A stretch of 26,377 bases of DNA from Entrophospora sp. SA101 (taxonomy: Eukaryota > Glomeromycota > Glomeromycetes > Entrophosporales > Entrophosporaceae), in assembly GCA_958430865.1 (NCBI GenBank), contig CAUDNR010004271.1:32577-58953 (forward strand). The letters are read 5' to 3'. Shown here piece by piece: positions 1-11,269 of this stretch (the first letter of the stretch is position 1; each line of letters opens with the position of its first letter). The position numbers and the translations under genes were made by a program. The notes under the pieces are model-generated. The model saw only the letters and a program-made list of their open reading frames with translations, did not search any database and was not told the DNA's origin.

Positions 1-74
1 ATTATGCAATTATTACATCGAGTGTAAATATTACATAATTTTTATGCAAATATTACAACTTTACATATTAAAAT

Positions 75-398
75 TTATGGACATAATATTGCGACAGGGA
101 AAATTTCCTGATGATTGAGATAAGTTTCTTGACAAAGAGGTGTATTGTGATCCCAGTGGTAAAAAGTTCTTTTATTGGACCTGGTTTTCATTTTAAGACG
201 TCTACTGGTGCTAGTTGATCCACCATCCTGTTCCAGTTTAGAAAGTGCTTGAAAGTATTCTCTTAATTCTGCAAAATTTTCTTTTGGGATTCTTGAAGAA
301 CAACCACAATTACATCCTTTTTCTAAAAAATCAATTGCCTTTTCATATTCATTAGAACCATCATGATTATTATTTACATTATTATTTTTCATATACAT
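75..398 (-). pseudogene. Fragment of a cysteine-containing, transposon-associated family
   Basis: An open frame of 107 codons. A polar Asn-rich start is followed by a cysteine cluster (GCNCGCSS, about residues 28-35), the stretch FAELREYFQALSKLEQD, and a basic patch with SRRLK and TFYHWDH. From memory, this order (Cys cluster, a leucine-rich LSKLEQD-type helix, then a basic patch before a Trp/His/Cys segment) is the N-terminal region of a large repeated family in Rhizophagus-like genomes that often sits beside DDE-type transposase domains. About 10-15 residues usually present between LEQD and the basic patch appear to be missing. The frame ends soon after the CQETYLN segment, where family members normally continue for hundreds of residues. 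I therefore read it as a truncated remnant. The family assignment is recollection and could be wrong; the open frame itself is seen directly. Confidence 0.35.
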
Positions 399-914
399 AT
401 AACCCTATATATATAATTTTATGTCCACTTTGTAGGTTTTTATTTCAAATAAATTGGCCAAAATCCTATTTATGTAGACAAAAAAATGATCAATCAAAGC
501 AATGCTTTATTTCTATCTGTAAATTCTTTTAAAGCTAATACTAAGCATACATTGGAAACACAAAAAACTTCTTTATTTTTAAAAATTAAAGAATAGTTTT
601 ATCAATCATTGTAATAAAAATTTTTGATCAAGTATTTTTATATATATGAAATAAATTTTTTGTGTTCATTTATAATATCTATCATCTAGCAAAGAGGTTT
701 TAATCTCTTTTATAAAGTATGCAAAAAATGTTACAGCAAAGAAAATATAAAGTTGTATGTTTTTGATTAGACAAAAAACATTTAATCACTTCCTTCCGTG
801 CTTTTAGTTGTTTCTTGTGATTCCCTGTAAAAAAGAAAAGGCTGACATTATAGGAACACTTATGCAATGTAACAGCAATAATATAAAGAGAATTGAATAA
901 TGAATGCCACTTAT

Positions 915-2644
915 AGACAAAATTTTTTACTGCTACCCAGACCACTAACTTGCATTTGCAGGATAGAGCCAATATAATTAGTTATTTTCTTTGCATCTGT
1001 CATATCATCACCATCAAACTTACAAAAATGAGATCCAGATGCTTCTAATTGAGGATTCTCTGGGGATCCAATCCATTTAAGAAAATACCATTCTAATGCA
1101 TTTGTCACAATTAAAGACTAGTGCTGTAAATCATGATGATGGTAGTAATTGTATTTACGGCATATAAAAAGTGGTTGCAATTACCTTTGCAACCACTTTT
1201 GCAACCATACTTTTTCCTTTTTTGGATTACAGCACTAGTCTTTAGTCACAATACCATATATTTGTACTTGAGGTTCAGGTTCCATATCTGTCTCATCTAT
1301 CTTTTTGCTTTTTGTTTATTTTCTGAAGATGGAATGTTAGATGTCAATAAGCAAACAATAAAAAACAGAATATAGTATGTACAATATTTCATTTACCTCC
1401 ACAGCACTATGCATTTGCACAATGTTCTGGACAGCACCTTTCTCAAAATCCTCTTTTTTTAGCTTCACAGACAAATAAAACAAATTCCTCAAGATGTACA
1501 GAATATTCAACAGGACCAAAACCATGACTTCCATCAAGCCACTCTTTACTCTTGAGACAAAGTTTACTTTCTTTTAACTGGACATGTTCAACAGCTGCAG
1601 TCATAAAAGCAGAAATAAACTCTCTGCAGGTGCTCTCATTACGATTAATGTGAATAAAGGTCTTTTTTTTTCTCTTGAGTTCACCAATAAAGGAATTAAC
1701 TATATCATCAGAAATTTCTGGATCTGGTTGTGTAAATTTTTCTGTTTAAAAAAAAAGCACACATGTAGATTATAAATCACTCTGATAAATAATCCAAAAT
1801 AAGAAAACATTGCAAGAATGTTACCTATGTCAAACTGATTGATGTCACCTACTGATGATCCACTCTTATGCAGTAACTTCTCAAAAACTTCACTTATTTC
1901 CCATTCTCCATATGCCTTCTTTCCTATAATGAAAAGAAAACAAATGAGTATTCACTTCACTTGTGTATCTAATTTAAAAAAAATTGACCAACCTTGAATT
2001 CAAATTGAAAGACTGATCTCATATTCACCACTTTCATTCAGTTTAATTTTCTCCGCTACTTTATTGAGTGCAAACTCATTTTCAACCTGTTCTTCACCAC
2101 TTTGCTTTTTATCTTCTTTATAAATAAAAAAATATGAAGGGTTTCCTGCTCTCAAAGTTTCAAAGTTTGTTTCAGCTTTGTGACATAGAAGACACCAAAG
2201 GCCACTTGTGTGTGGAAATCTACACTTGAACCAGGATACAGATAAGTTGCAATGAACTATGACTACAAACAATATACAGGTGTAAATGTGATGGGTGTAT
2301 AGATTTGAAATCAAAAAGATAAAAATATTTATTTTACCTTCAGAACTAGAGAATGGGTAACATACAACCAAAGGACTTGCATCAGTTGTGCTCAAATTCG
2401 TGACAAGAGTACCTTTTCAGAGAGGGTTGATCCTGTCATCATAGTTAAAGAATTTGAGGAGTTTTGGTTTAATATTTTTGAAGGTATCTTCTTCTTTACG
2501 AAGTTTACATGCAAGATCATCCAAGTTTGGTGGTGAGGTGTTCCATTCAACAGGAAATTGTGTAGGACCTGGATCACCTTCAACAAGAATCCAAAGTGTT
2601 AACTTCTCACAACATAATGACATTGCTGATGACACTTGTGACAT
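915..2644 (-). pseudogene. Crinkler-type gene, copy A (decayed)
   Basis: The exons match copy B at 15397. Exon 1 (2644-2338) encodes a ubiquitin-like header with LTLWILVEG near the start, a LDDLACKL helix and a terminal SPLVV.YPFS strand, as in Crinkler N-terminal domains. Exon 2 (2262 to about 2000), a short exon near 1820-1925, exon 4 (1741-1397) and exon 5 (about 1336-915) follow. Exon 4 carries HGFGPVEYSV, then EAKK, then a VQNIVQ helix, resembling the D/E...ExK...Q layout of PD-(D/E)xK nucleases; exon 5 carries YGIVTNALEWYFLKW. Lesions seen: a TGA at 2417-2419 where copy B has CGA, a TGA at 2000-2002 where B has CAA, a 7-A run at 1454-1460 where B has 6 (frameshift just after EAKK), and a 133-bp transposon in exon 5. 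Family membership is an inference; the breaks are direct observations. Confidence 0.7.
1112..1244. mobile_element. 133-bp miniature inverted-repeat transposon, 8-bp target duplication
   Basis: The ends are perfect 18-bp inverted repeats, TAAAGACTAGTGCTGTAA. The flanks are an exact 8-bp direct repeat, GTCACAAT, at 1104-1111 and 1245-1252. Paralogous arm B carries the uninterrupted target with a single GTCACAAT, so the empty site is preserved. An internal hairpin lies near the middle (arms AAAAGTGGTTGCAA and its complement). An 8-bp duplication with short terminal repeats and no coding capacity fits a non-autonomous hAT-type element; the superfamily is inferred from the duplication length alone. 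It sits inside exon 5 of Crinkler-type copy A. Confidence 0.93.
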
Positions 2645-2779
2645 TTTTGTTTTATTTTACCTTCTAAATTTTTAAAAAGCAAAAGTTAATGTTAAGTGAT
2701 AAAGTATATTATTATCTTTTATTATTATTTAAGTATATACAAAATAATTTACAACAATTACATTTGTAGTACAAATGTT

Positions 2780-2809
2780 AACTTTGTCTGGTTTTGTTGC
2801 AGCATGCCC
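2780..2809 (-). repeat. Dispersed GTTGCAGCATGCCCC motif, copy 1
   Basis: One of five copies of a motif reading ACTTTG-(T/G)CT-GGTTTTGTTGCAGCATGCCC. It lies about 136 nt upstream of the copy A start codon and is cut at its downstream edge by the 366-bp transposon, resuming as CATGCCCCATATAT at 3178. It marks the outer boundary of inverted-repeat arm A. Confidence 0.75.
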
Positions 2810-2904
2810 AGGACCTTGGACAATTATAATTGAACTGGTATTGAGAAAAGTGGGTAGTGAGTGATCTTGTTAAAATACCAATCAGATCTTCAAGCATTTA
2901 CATA

Positions 2905-3044
2905 CAGTGAACCCTCCCTAAGTGCATCCTCCCTAAATGCACACACTATGTATACCCTCCATAAATGCACACCCTCCATAAATGCACACTCACAAGAAAT
3001 AGCACTATGTTCCCAAGGGGGGTGCACTTATAGAGGGTTCACTG
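2905..3044. mobile_element. Nested 140-bp pogo/Tc1-like miniature element
   Basis: Inverted ends CAGTGAACCCTC..TAAGTGCA (two mismatches over about 23 bp) are flanked on both sides by TA (2903-2904 and 3045-3046). A TA target and a CAGTGAACC-type end are typical of pogo/Tigger-like members of the Tc1/mariner superfamily. No coding capacity. It lies wholly within the 366-bp element, so it inserted later than that element or formed as an internal part of it. Confidence 0.72.
2913..2989. repeat. Tandem 14-17-bp units derived from a transposon end
   Basis: Four adjacent variants of CCTCC(C/A)TAA(A/G)TGCACAC occur. The first is part of the terminal inverted repeat of the 140-bp element and the last two are identical. 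The terminal repeat appears to have been expanded inwards in tandem. Confidence 0.75.
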
Positions 3045-3189
3045 TAATAAAAATTGGGTTTTTAAAAAATCTGAAAAAGGAAACTCACTAGCCATTTTAG
3101 TAAAATATTCTGAGTATTTTCACAACTTTTTATGTTTTCTTACATACCAGTTCAAATATGATTGTCCAAGGTCCTGCATGCCCCATATA

Positions 3190-3965
3190 TACTTTTTTAA
3201 TTGTTATCAATTGAAAAATAATCAACCAATGATTTTCTATATTGCTGCTGCTGCCAATGTTTCTTTCTTTTTTCTTTTTTGTATTCTTTTAACAAATGCT
3301 AAAATAGATTTTGTCAATATATCAATGTTATATCAGTCCATTTTAATATGATTTGTTTTTCCTCTGATTAGGGTAAAGTTTGATTAGGGCTTTTCCAGGT
3401 GGAAGTTTTTCAAGAAGAAGTAGTTGCATCTTTAAAACTCTTCCATATGCCATCTAGTAAAAAGGGAATTATGATTTAGATCATATTTAATTGTGACACA
3501 TGACCCAAGAACTAGTCTTTTAAAAGAGTCATCAGGCACTGCAATTACTAGTGGTTTTGATATTAAGGTAATAAACATTGAGTCACAACCAAAAAACCAA
3601 GAAACAGACAACTGTAACAATTTCTTCTCATGTTAAAATTAGTAATTAGTAAGGCCCACTAAATCAAAATTCTAGGATGAATTTCTTCAGAAGCCAAAAA
3701 TCAAAAAATTTAAGTGATCATAGTAAAATCTATATCATATAGAACTGGTCAAAACCAAACTTTATAATAAAAATTAATTTTTGATCATTATAATCATCCT
3801 TCTAATGCAATTAAGATTACGTTTTGTTTGTTGTGATGGTGCTGAAGAAATTGTTGTAGTTGTAAAAAAATTCACAGATGGAAGACAAAACAAACAATTA
3901 ATCTTATCATCATTATTATCATGATAATATCACCATTCTTTAACTTCTAAAAAAAAATCATTCAA
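3190..3965. other. Intergenic stretch with a possible gene remnant
   Basis: AT-rich DNA between the transposon cluster and the MIA40-like gene. A 62-codon minus-strand frame (3432-3620) contains LVIAVPDDSFKRLVLGSCV and CVTIKYDLNHNSLF, which looks more protein-like than random AT-rich sequence. It has no recognisable domain and no clear splice partners. I see no other signal apart from homopolymer runs. Confidence 0.3.
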
Positions 3966-3969
3966 AAAA

Positions 3970-4370
3970 TTAATTATCATCATATACATCAGGATCTTTG
4001 AATGCATCAAGACAATAAAAGCCTTTTGGCTCTTTTGAATAAACAAAACAAGAAAATGCCACTTTGGATTGTTCACCACAAGGTCCATTTGCCATTCCTC
4101 CTAGACAAGGACAATCCCAGTTAATTTCTCCTGTTTCCTCATTGTATGCGTCTTCTTTGTTTTCCTCGCCGTCTTCTGCTTTGAATTCTTTTGTTGTTGT
4201 TGTTGTTGTTGTTGTTAATAGTGATGTAGATGATTTTGTATTATTATCATCATCAAATTTTATTATATTAAAAATTTTATATATTATTAATTTTTTTTTT
4301 AATTTTTTAAAAAACCACTTTTTGACTTTATAGATCTATCGATACTGCTAACATCATTATCGTTACTCAT
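3970..4370 (-). CDS. MIA40-like intermembrane-space oxidoreductase, C-terminus shortened
   Basis: Mia40/CHCHD4 oxidises cysteine-rich proteins imported into the mitochondrial intermembrane space and works with Erv1. This frame ends [20 protein letters not shown], followed by a complete first CX9C ([11 protein letters not shown]) and [16 protein letters not shown]; the catalytic CPC is intact. In the family the second CX9C then follows, with its last cysteine in a short MQ.CF helix before a (D/E)VY tail. Here the sequence goes directly from CLDAF to KDPDVYDDN and stop, so about 10 residues including the fourth structural cysteine are absent, in frame. The start is uncertain. A candidate ATG at 4370 opens [15 protein letters not shown] and would need an intron before the Thr/Lys/Glu-rich segment near 4220; I could not fix that acceptor. 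It is divergent from the RNPS1-like gene. Identity is confident; the exon structure upstream of 4220 is not. Confidence 0.75.
4190..4216. repeat. TTG microsatellite in the MIA40-like gene
   Basis: About eight TTG units. On the coding (minus) strand they read as a run of seven threonines just upstream of the conserved MIA40 domain. Confidence 0.85.
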
Positions 4371-4425
4371 TACTGCTACTACTAAAAGCTGTTTTTAAAA
4401 ATACATCAATAGTCAACGGTGTAAA

Positions 4426-5545
4426 ATGTAATAATATTCATTATAATCAAAAAAAATTTTTTAAGTATAAATAAACTCCTAATCAAAAAAAATTCAATCA
4501 ATATATAGGACAAGGACATCAAGAAGTAGAAGTCGACCAAGGAGTCGACCTCCACGCTCCATATCACGCTCAAGAAGTCGTCATTCTTATTCATCATATT
4601 CTTCACGTAGTGGTTCCTATTCTAGTAGTAGAGAAAATAGATCACCAGTACCAGCAGCACCAACAGCATCAACAACAAGAGGCCGTAACTCCATTAGATC
4701 ACCACCGCCAGCTTCTTCTTCGCGTCATCACAATTACACCTCTTCTTCGCGTAGACAACGACGTTCCTCTTTATCGCCCATACTTCCTACAAAAATTATG
4801 GTTAATAAATTAACAAAAAATGTTAAGGAAGCTCATTTACAAGAAATATTTGGTGCATTTGGTAGGATTAATCGAATAGAAGTATTGATTGATGAAAAAT
4901 GTATGTGATGATGTCATATATTCATTAATTGGGTGTTAAAAATTTTTTTAAAAAATTATCTGAATGAAAATATATTGTATATTTTCAAAATTTTAAAAAG
5001 GGCAAACAAATAAAGGTACAGCTTATATTGATTTTGAAACTGGAAACGATGCAGAAAGAGCTATAAGTTATATGGATGGGGTAATTAATGCATTAATCAT
5101 TAATCATTAATTCTTAATTTTTAATAAAATATTTAGTAATGCAATTAACTAATATGAAATAGGGTCAACTTGATGGAAATACGTTATCTTGTACATTTGT
5201 TCCACGTCGTCAACCATCACCACCTCCAATTAGACGTAGACGTATGTATTAATTTTTAAAATATATATAAAATATGGTTGATTCATGATTTATTATATAT
5301 TGATTGCTATTGCCGTCACCATCATCATTATTATTTTATTGTAAAAAGCAATTATGAGATACAATTCGCCACCACCGTTTCGACGATTTACAGCTAGCAG
5401 TTATCGTGGACGTGGAAGATCTCCAAGAAGATATTCTAGATCTAGATCAAGATCACCACCAGTTCGTCGCAGAAGATCTTATTCTTACAGTTCCTACAAG
5501 TTCTTCATCATCAAAATCATCTGTTCAAGATTATGTGTCAGTTAA
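4426..5545 (+). CDS. RNPS1-like SR-rich RNA-binding protein
   Basis: RNPS1 is a peripheral exon-junction-complex protein in the nucleus that activates splicing and links to mRNA surveillance. Exons: 4426-4427 (AT), 4509-4900, 5001-5080, 5163-5241 and 5349-5545; every junction is GT-AG and phases close. Residues 2-95 are Arg/Ser-rich (SRSRSRPRSR, SRSRSRHSYS). An RRM spans about 97-175, with RNP2 IMVNKL (97-102), RNP1 KGTAYIDF (136-143) and the RNPS1-typical MDGGQLDG after the fourth strand. A second RS/RG region (RGRGRSPRRYSRSRSRSP) follows. There is no ATG in frame before the RRM, so the best start is an AT|G codon split by the first intron (4428-4508). The last 15 residues in this frame are hydrophobic and unlike the rest; the +1 frame stays Ser-rich and open to 5648, so a 1-nt frameshift near 5490-5510 is possible. 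Predicted length is about 249 aa. Confidence 0.8.
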
Positions 5546-5798
5546 CAAAGATCAACCTAACCTTTTAAATGATATAAATGAAAGATTACCTGCTAATACT
5601 ACTACATTCAAAAGCTGTAATAGCAGAAAGTTGATTATTAAAAAGTAAAGTATATATTTTAAGCTTTGTTTCATTTTGCTAAATATAATTGTCGCTAATT
5701 CATTTAATATCGAGAATAAAATTTGTGAATTGGGTGTCACATAAATACGCTAATAATATCACGTAATTATTTTTAAAACACATTTCAAAAAATAAAAC
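5546..5798. other. Short spacer between the RNPS1-like gene and CWC22
   Basis: This holds the end of the alternative RNPS1 reading frame (to 5648), then about 150 nt of AT-rich DNA that must carry both the 3' end signals of the RNPS1-like gene and the CWC22 promoter. No TATA or other motif stands out. Confidence 0.5.
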
Positions 5799-8100
5799 AT
5801 GTCTTTAATAGAGTCTGACAACAAAGTGCTGATCAACACTAGAGCTGGAGGCGTATATATTCCACCTGCTAGATTAAGGCAACTTCAACAAACTATAACT
5901 GACAAATCTAGCCAAGAGTACCAAAGAATCACCTGGGAAGCTTTAAAAAAAAGTATAAACGGTTTAATCAACAAAGTAGGTAAAAAAAAAGTTGATCCAC
6001 TACCTGTCCGTTCAAAACTTGTGAGTTTTTAAGTTGCTAACTAATTCATATTTACTTTTTTTCAAAATTAGGTTAGCGTTTCAAATATAAAGAGCATCGT
6101 AGTTGAACTTTTTGGTGAAAATCTAATAAGAGGCAGAGGTCTTTTTGCAAGATCTGTTATGAAAGCACAGGCTGCATCATTACCTTTCACTCCTGTTTAT
6201 GCAGCTTTAATTGCAATAGTTAACACAAAATTGCCTCAAGTTGGTGAATTGGTGCTTATTAGACTCGTTGCACAATTCCGTAAAGCATATAAACGTGATG
6301 ACAAGGTATGTCACTTATTTTATTGTCTATGGATAATAACAATATTCATGGATACTAATAAAAGAATTAAAATATTATTTTAGAATGCATGTTTAGCAAC
6401 AACAGCCTTCATTGCTCATCTTTGTAATCAATTAGTTGCTGATGAGATAGTTGCACTACAAATACTAATGTTATTGCTTAAACATCCTACAAGCGATTCT
6501 GTTGAGGTAGCTGTAGGATTTATGCGGGAAGTTGGCGCCCATTTAACAGATATTACTCCGAGAGCAACTAATGATGTTTTTGATCGTTTCAGAACAATAT
6601 TACATGAGGCTAATATAGAAAAAAGAGTTCAATATATGATTGAAGTTTTATTCCAGACTAGAAAAGATAAGTTTAAAGATAATCCATCGATCATTGCAGA
6701 ATTAGATCTGGTTGAATCAAAAGATCAAATTACCCACTATATCCAGTTAGATGATGAATTAGATGTACAAGAAACACTTGGTATATATTTATTTGTTTAT
6801 TTATTTATTTATTTATTTGTTTGTTTATTTATTTATTTATTGTTTATTTATTTATTTAAATTATATTTTAAACTTTTATTTTAATTTTATCATTAATGTA
6901 TATATATAGGTATTTTTCAATATGATATTGACTATCTTCAAAACGAACAAAAATATGATCAGATCAAAAAAGAAATATTGGGTACTTCAGATGATGAAGA
7001 AGATGATGATGAATCAGGAACTGATAATGATGGCGACGATGATGATGATTCTGAAGATGATGATGATGAGGACAAAGGTTTATAAAAGTTTCTAAATATT
7101 ATATTTCATTATATCTTTAAATATTAATTGGGGTCTATAATTTTTTATAGGTGCAGTGGAGAAAATGAAAATTATTGATCAAACAAATACAAATATCATA
7201 AATTTACGAAGGGCTATTTACCTTACCTTAAAGTCAAGTCTTGATTTTGAAGAATCTTGCCACAAGATTATGAAAATGAACATTAAAGAGGGTCAAGAGG
7301 TAATCTTCGTTTTATATATATATAATTTTTTTGTAAATTTGATTGTTACAACCGAAATACTCAATATTATTGTTATTTTTCCTTTGTGATTTAGATGGAG
7401 TTATGTTTGATGATAATAGAATGTTGTTCTCAAGAAAGAACTTACGAAAAATTTTTTGGACTTATTGGTGAAAGACTTTCCAAAATCAATGCAATATGGG
7501 CAAAAACTTTTGAAAAATGTTTTGTTGAATGCTATGAAACAATCCATCGTTATGAGTCAAATCGACTACGTAACGTTTCAATGTTTTTTGCACACATTCT
7601 ATCAACTGATGCAATTTCCTGGGAAGTCTTCCGAGTAATAAGACTCACTGAAGAAGACACTACATCCAGTTCAAGGATCTTCATTAAAATATTATTTGAA
7701 GAACTATCCTCTACATTGGGTATGGTCAATTTAAAAAATCGTTTAAAAAGTGACCCTGTTATATTATCAGATTGGACTCAAGGACTATTTCCTAAAGATA
7801 GTCCAAAAAACACTCGATTTGCAATCAATTATTTTACGTCTATTAAATTAGGTGCATTAACAGATGATCTTAGAGAACATTTGGCAGTAAGTATATTAAA
7901 AATAGATTTGGTTGTTTAAAAAATTTTTTTGTTATTATTAAAAAACTTTACCAACTAATTCAAATTACCTATAAATTTTTAAGAATGCTACAAAATTGCT
8001 TGCAGCACAAAGCAAAAAATTAAGTGAAGATACATCATCTGATTCTTCATCTGATTCTTCATCTGATTCTTCAGATGACGACGATGATTATAGTGATTAA
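5799..8100 (+). CDS. CWC22: Pre-mRNA-splicing factor CWC22
   Basis: CWC22 is a spliceosome component that delivers eIF4A3 to pre-mRNA for exon junction complex assembly. There are seven exons: 5799-6020, 6072-6305, 6384-6780, 6910-7077, 7151-7299, 7395-7886 and 7984-8100. All junctions are GT-AG and phase-consistent, giving 592 aa. Residues 13-27 contain the family opening [17 protein letters not shown]4G domain runs from about 33 to 240 ([24 protein letters not shown] segment, [26 protein letters not shown]). A strongly acidic Asp/Glu stretch occupies about 312-340, and an MA3 domain spans about 345-545 ([41 protein letters not shown]). The tail is Ser/Asp-rich ([15 protein letters not shown]). 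Length is close to the yeast protein; the RS-rich tail of animal CWC22 is absent. It is in tandem with the RNPS1-like gene and convergent with RLI1. Family assignment is very secure. Confidence 0.96.
6787..6858 (+). repeat. TTTA/TTTG microsatellite in CWC22 intron 3
   Basis: A run of about 17 tetranucleotides, mostly TTTA with some TTTG, fills half of the 129-nt intron between 6780 and 6910. It lies just downstream of the splice donor. Confidence 0.9.
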
Positions 8101-8270
8101 TGATAGATGATAATAATGCAATGATGATATGATAATATTATTTTCGGATATATTAATTGTTATAAATATTATAAAATAAAAACAGAGATTAATAAAACTA
8201 TTTAAATACAACTATTTTATTAACTAAAAATGAAAAATTTTCAAATAAAATAAATATTTATATAAAATGT
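8101..8270. terminator. Convergent 3' ends of CWC22 and RLI1
   Basis: A 170-nt spacer between two converging stop codons. Plus-strand AATAAA signals occur at 8175-8180 and 8191-8196, about 80-95 nt after the CWC22 stop. A minus-strand AATAAA (plus TTTATT) lies at 8216-8221, about 50 nt after the RLI1 stop. The two transcripts probably overlap at their 3' ends. The motifs are directly visible but common in AT-rich DNA. Confidence 0.45.
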
Positions 8271-11100
<2,830 letters not shown>

Positions 11101-11106
11101 CATATG

Positions 11107-11146
11107 CTCACTTTGTCTTGTTTTGTTGCAGCACGCTCCATATGGG
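11107..11146 (-). repeat. Dispersed GTTGCAGCAYGCCCC motif, copy 2
   Basis: Reads CTCACTTTGTCTTGTTTTG followed by TTGCAGCACGCTCCATATGGG. Same orientation as copy 1. It lies about 333 nt upstream of the RLI1 start, separate from any Crinkler-type gene. Confidence 0.7.
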
Positions 11147-11221
11147 ACCAAGAAAAGACCGTGCAGTGCAGAACATAGAAGGAATACATTTATCTCCAAG
11201 TCCCAAGTTTGAGACTTGGAC

Positions 11222-11265
11222 ACAGGGTACACTTATGGAGGGTACAATTATAGAGAGTTGATTGT
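11222..11265. mobile_element. Single end of a pogo-like miniature element
   Basis: Read on the minus strand, this is TA followed by CAATCAACTCTCTATAATTG and then TACCCTCCATAAGTGTACCC. It has the same architecture as the TA-flanked element at 2905-3044, including a doubled (C/T)TC(C/T)ATAA unit. I could not find a matching opposite end nearby, so it is a solitary or truncated end. Confidence 0.5.
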
Positions 11266-11269
11266 ATAT

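Larger units (their letters stand above)
611..2809 (-). repeat. Inverted-repeat arm A (copy of 15184-17195)
   Basis: This stretch, read on the minus strand, matches 15184-17195 read on the plus strand across exons, introns and flanks of a Crinkler-type gene. Similarity begins at a GGGCATGCTGCAACAAA motif near 2800 and continues past the last exon to about 611-620, where the copies diverge after AATTTTTATTA. The main differences are a 133-bp transposon insertion in this arm (1112-1244), small indels and scattered substitutions. The arms point away from each other and enclose about 12.4 kb holding the housekeeping genes. Confidence 0.85.
2810..3175. mobile_element. 366-bp inverted-repeat transposon, 8-bp target duplication
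   Basis: The ends are 32-bp inverted repeats with two mismatches, beginning AGGACCTTGGACAAT and ending with the reverse complement. They are flanked by an exact 8-bp direct repeat, GCATGCCC (2802-2809 and 3176-3183). Other copies of the target motif in the window (for example 15185-15222) show it uninterrupted. There is no coding capacity. The 8-bp duplication suggests a non-autonomous hAT-type element. A smaller element is nested inside at 2905-3044. Confidence 0.88.

Noticed and set aside
2454..2675. Plus-strand frame with HARSSKFGGEVFHSTGN
   Set aside because: It is the antisense of Crinkler-type exon 1; the same mirror frame appears opposite copy B at 15366-15650.
4610..4813. Gln/His-rich protein (QQHQQHQQQ)
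   Set aside because: It is an alternative frame of the RNPS1-like RS exon, with no splice support.
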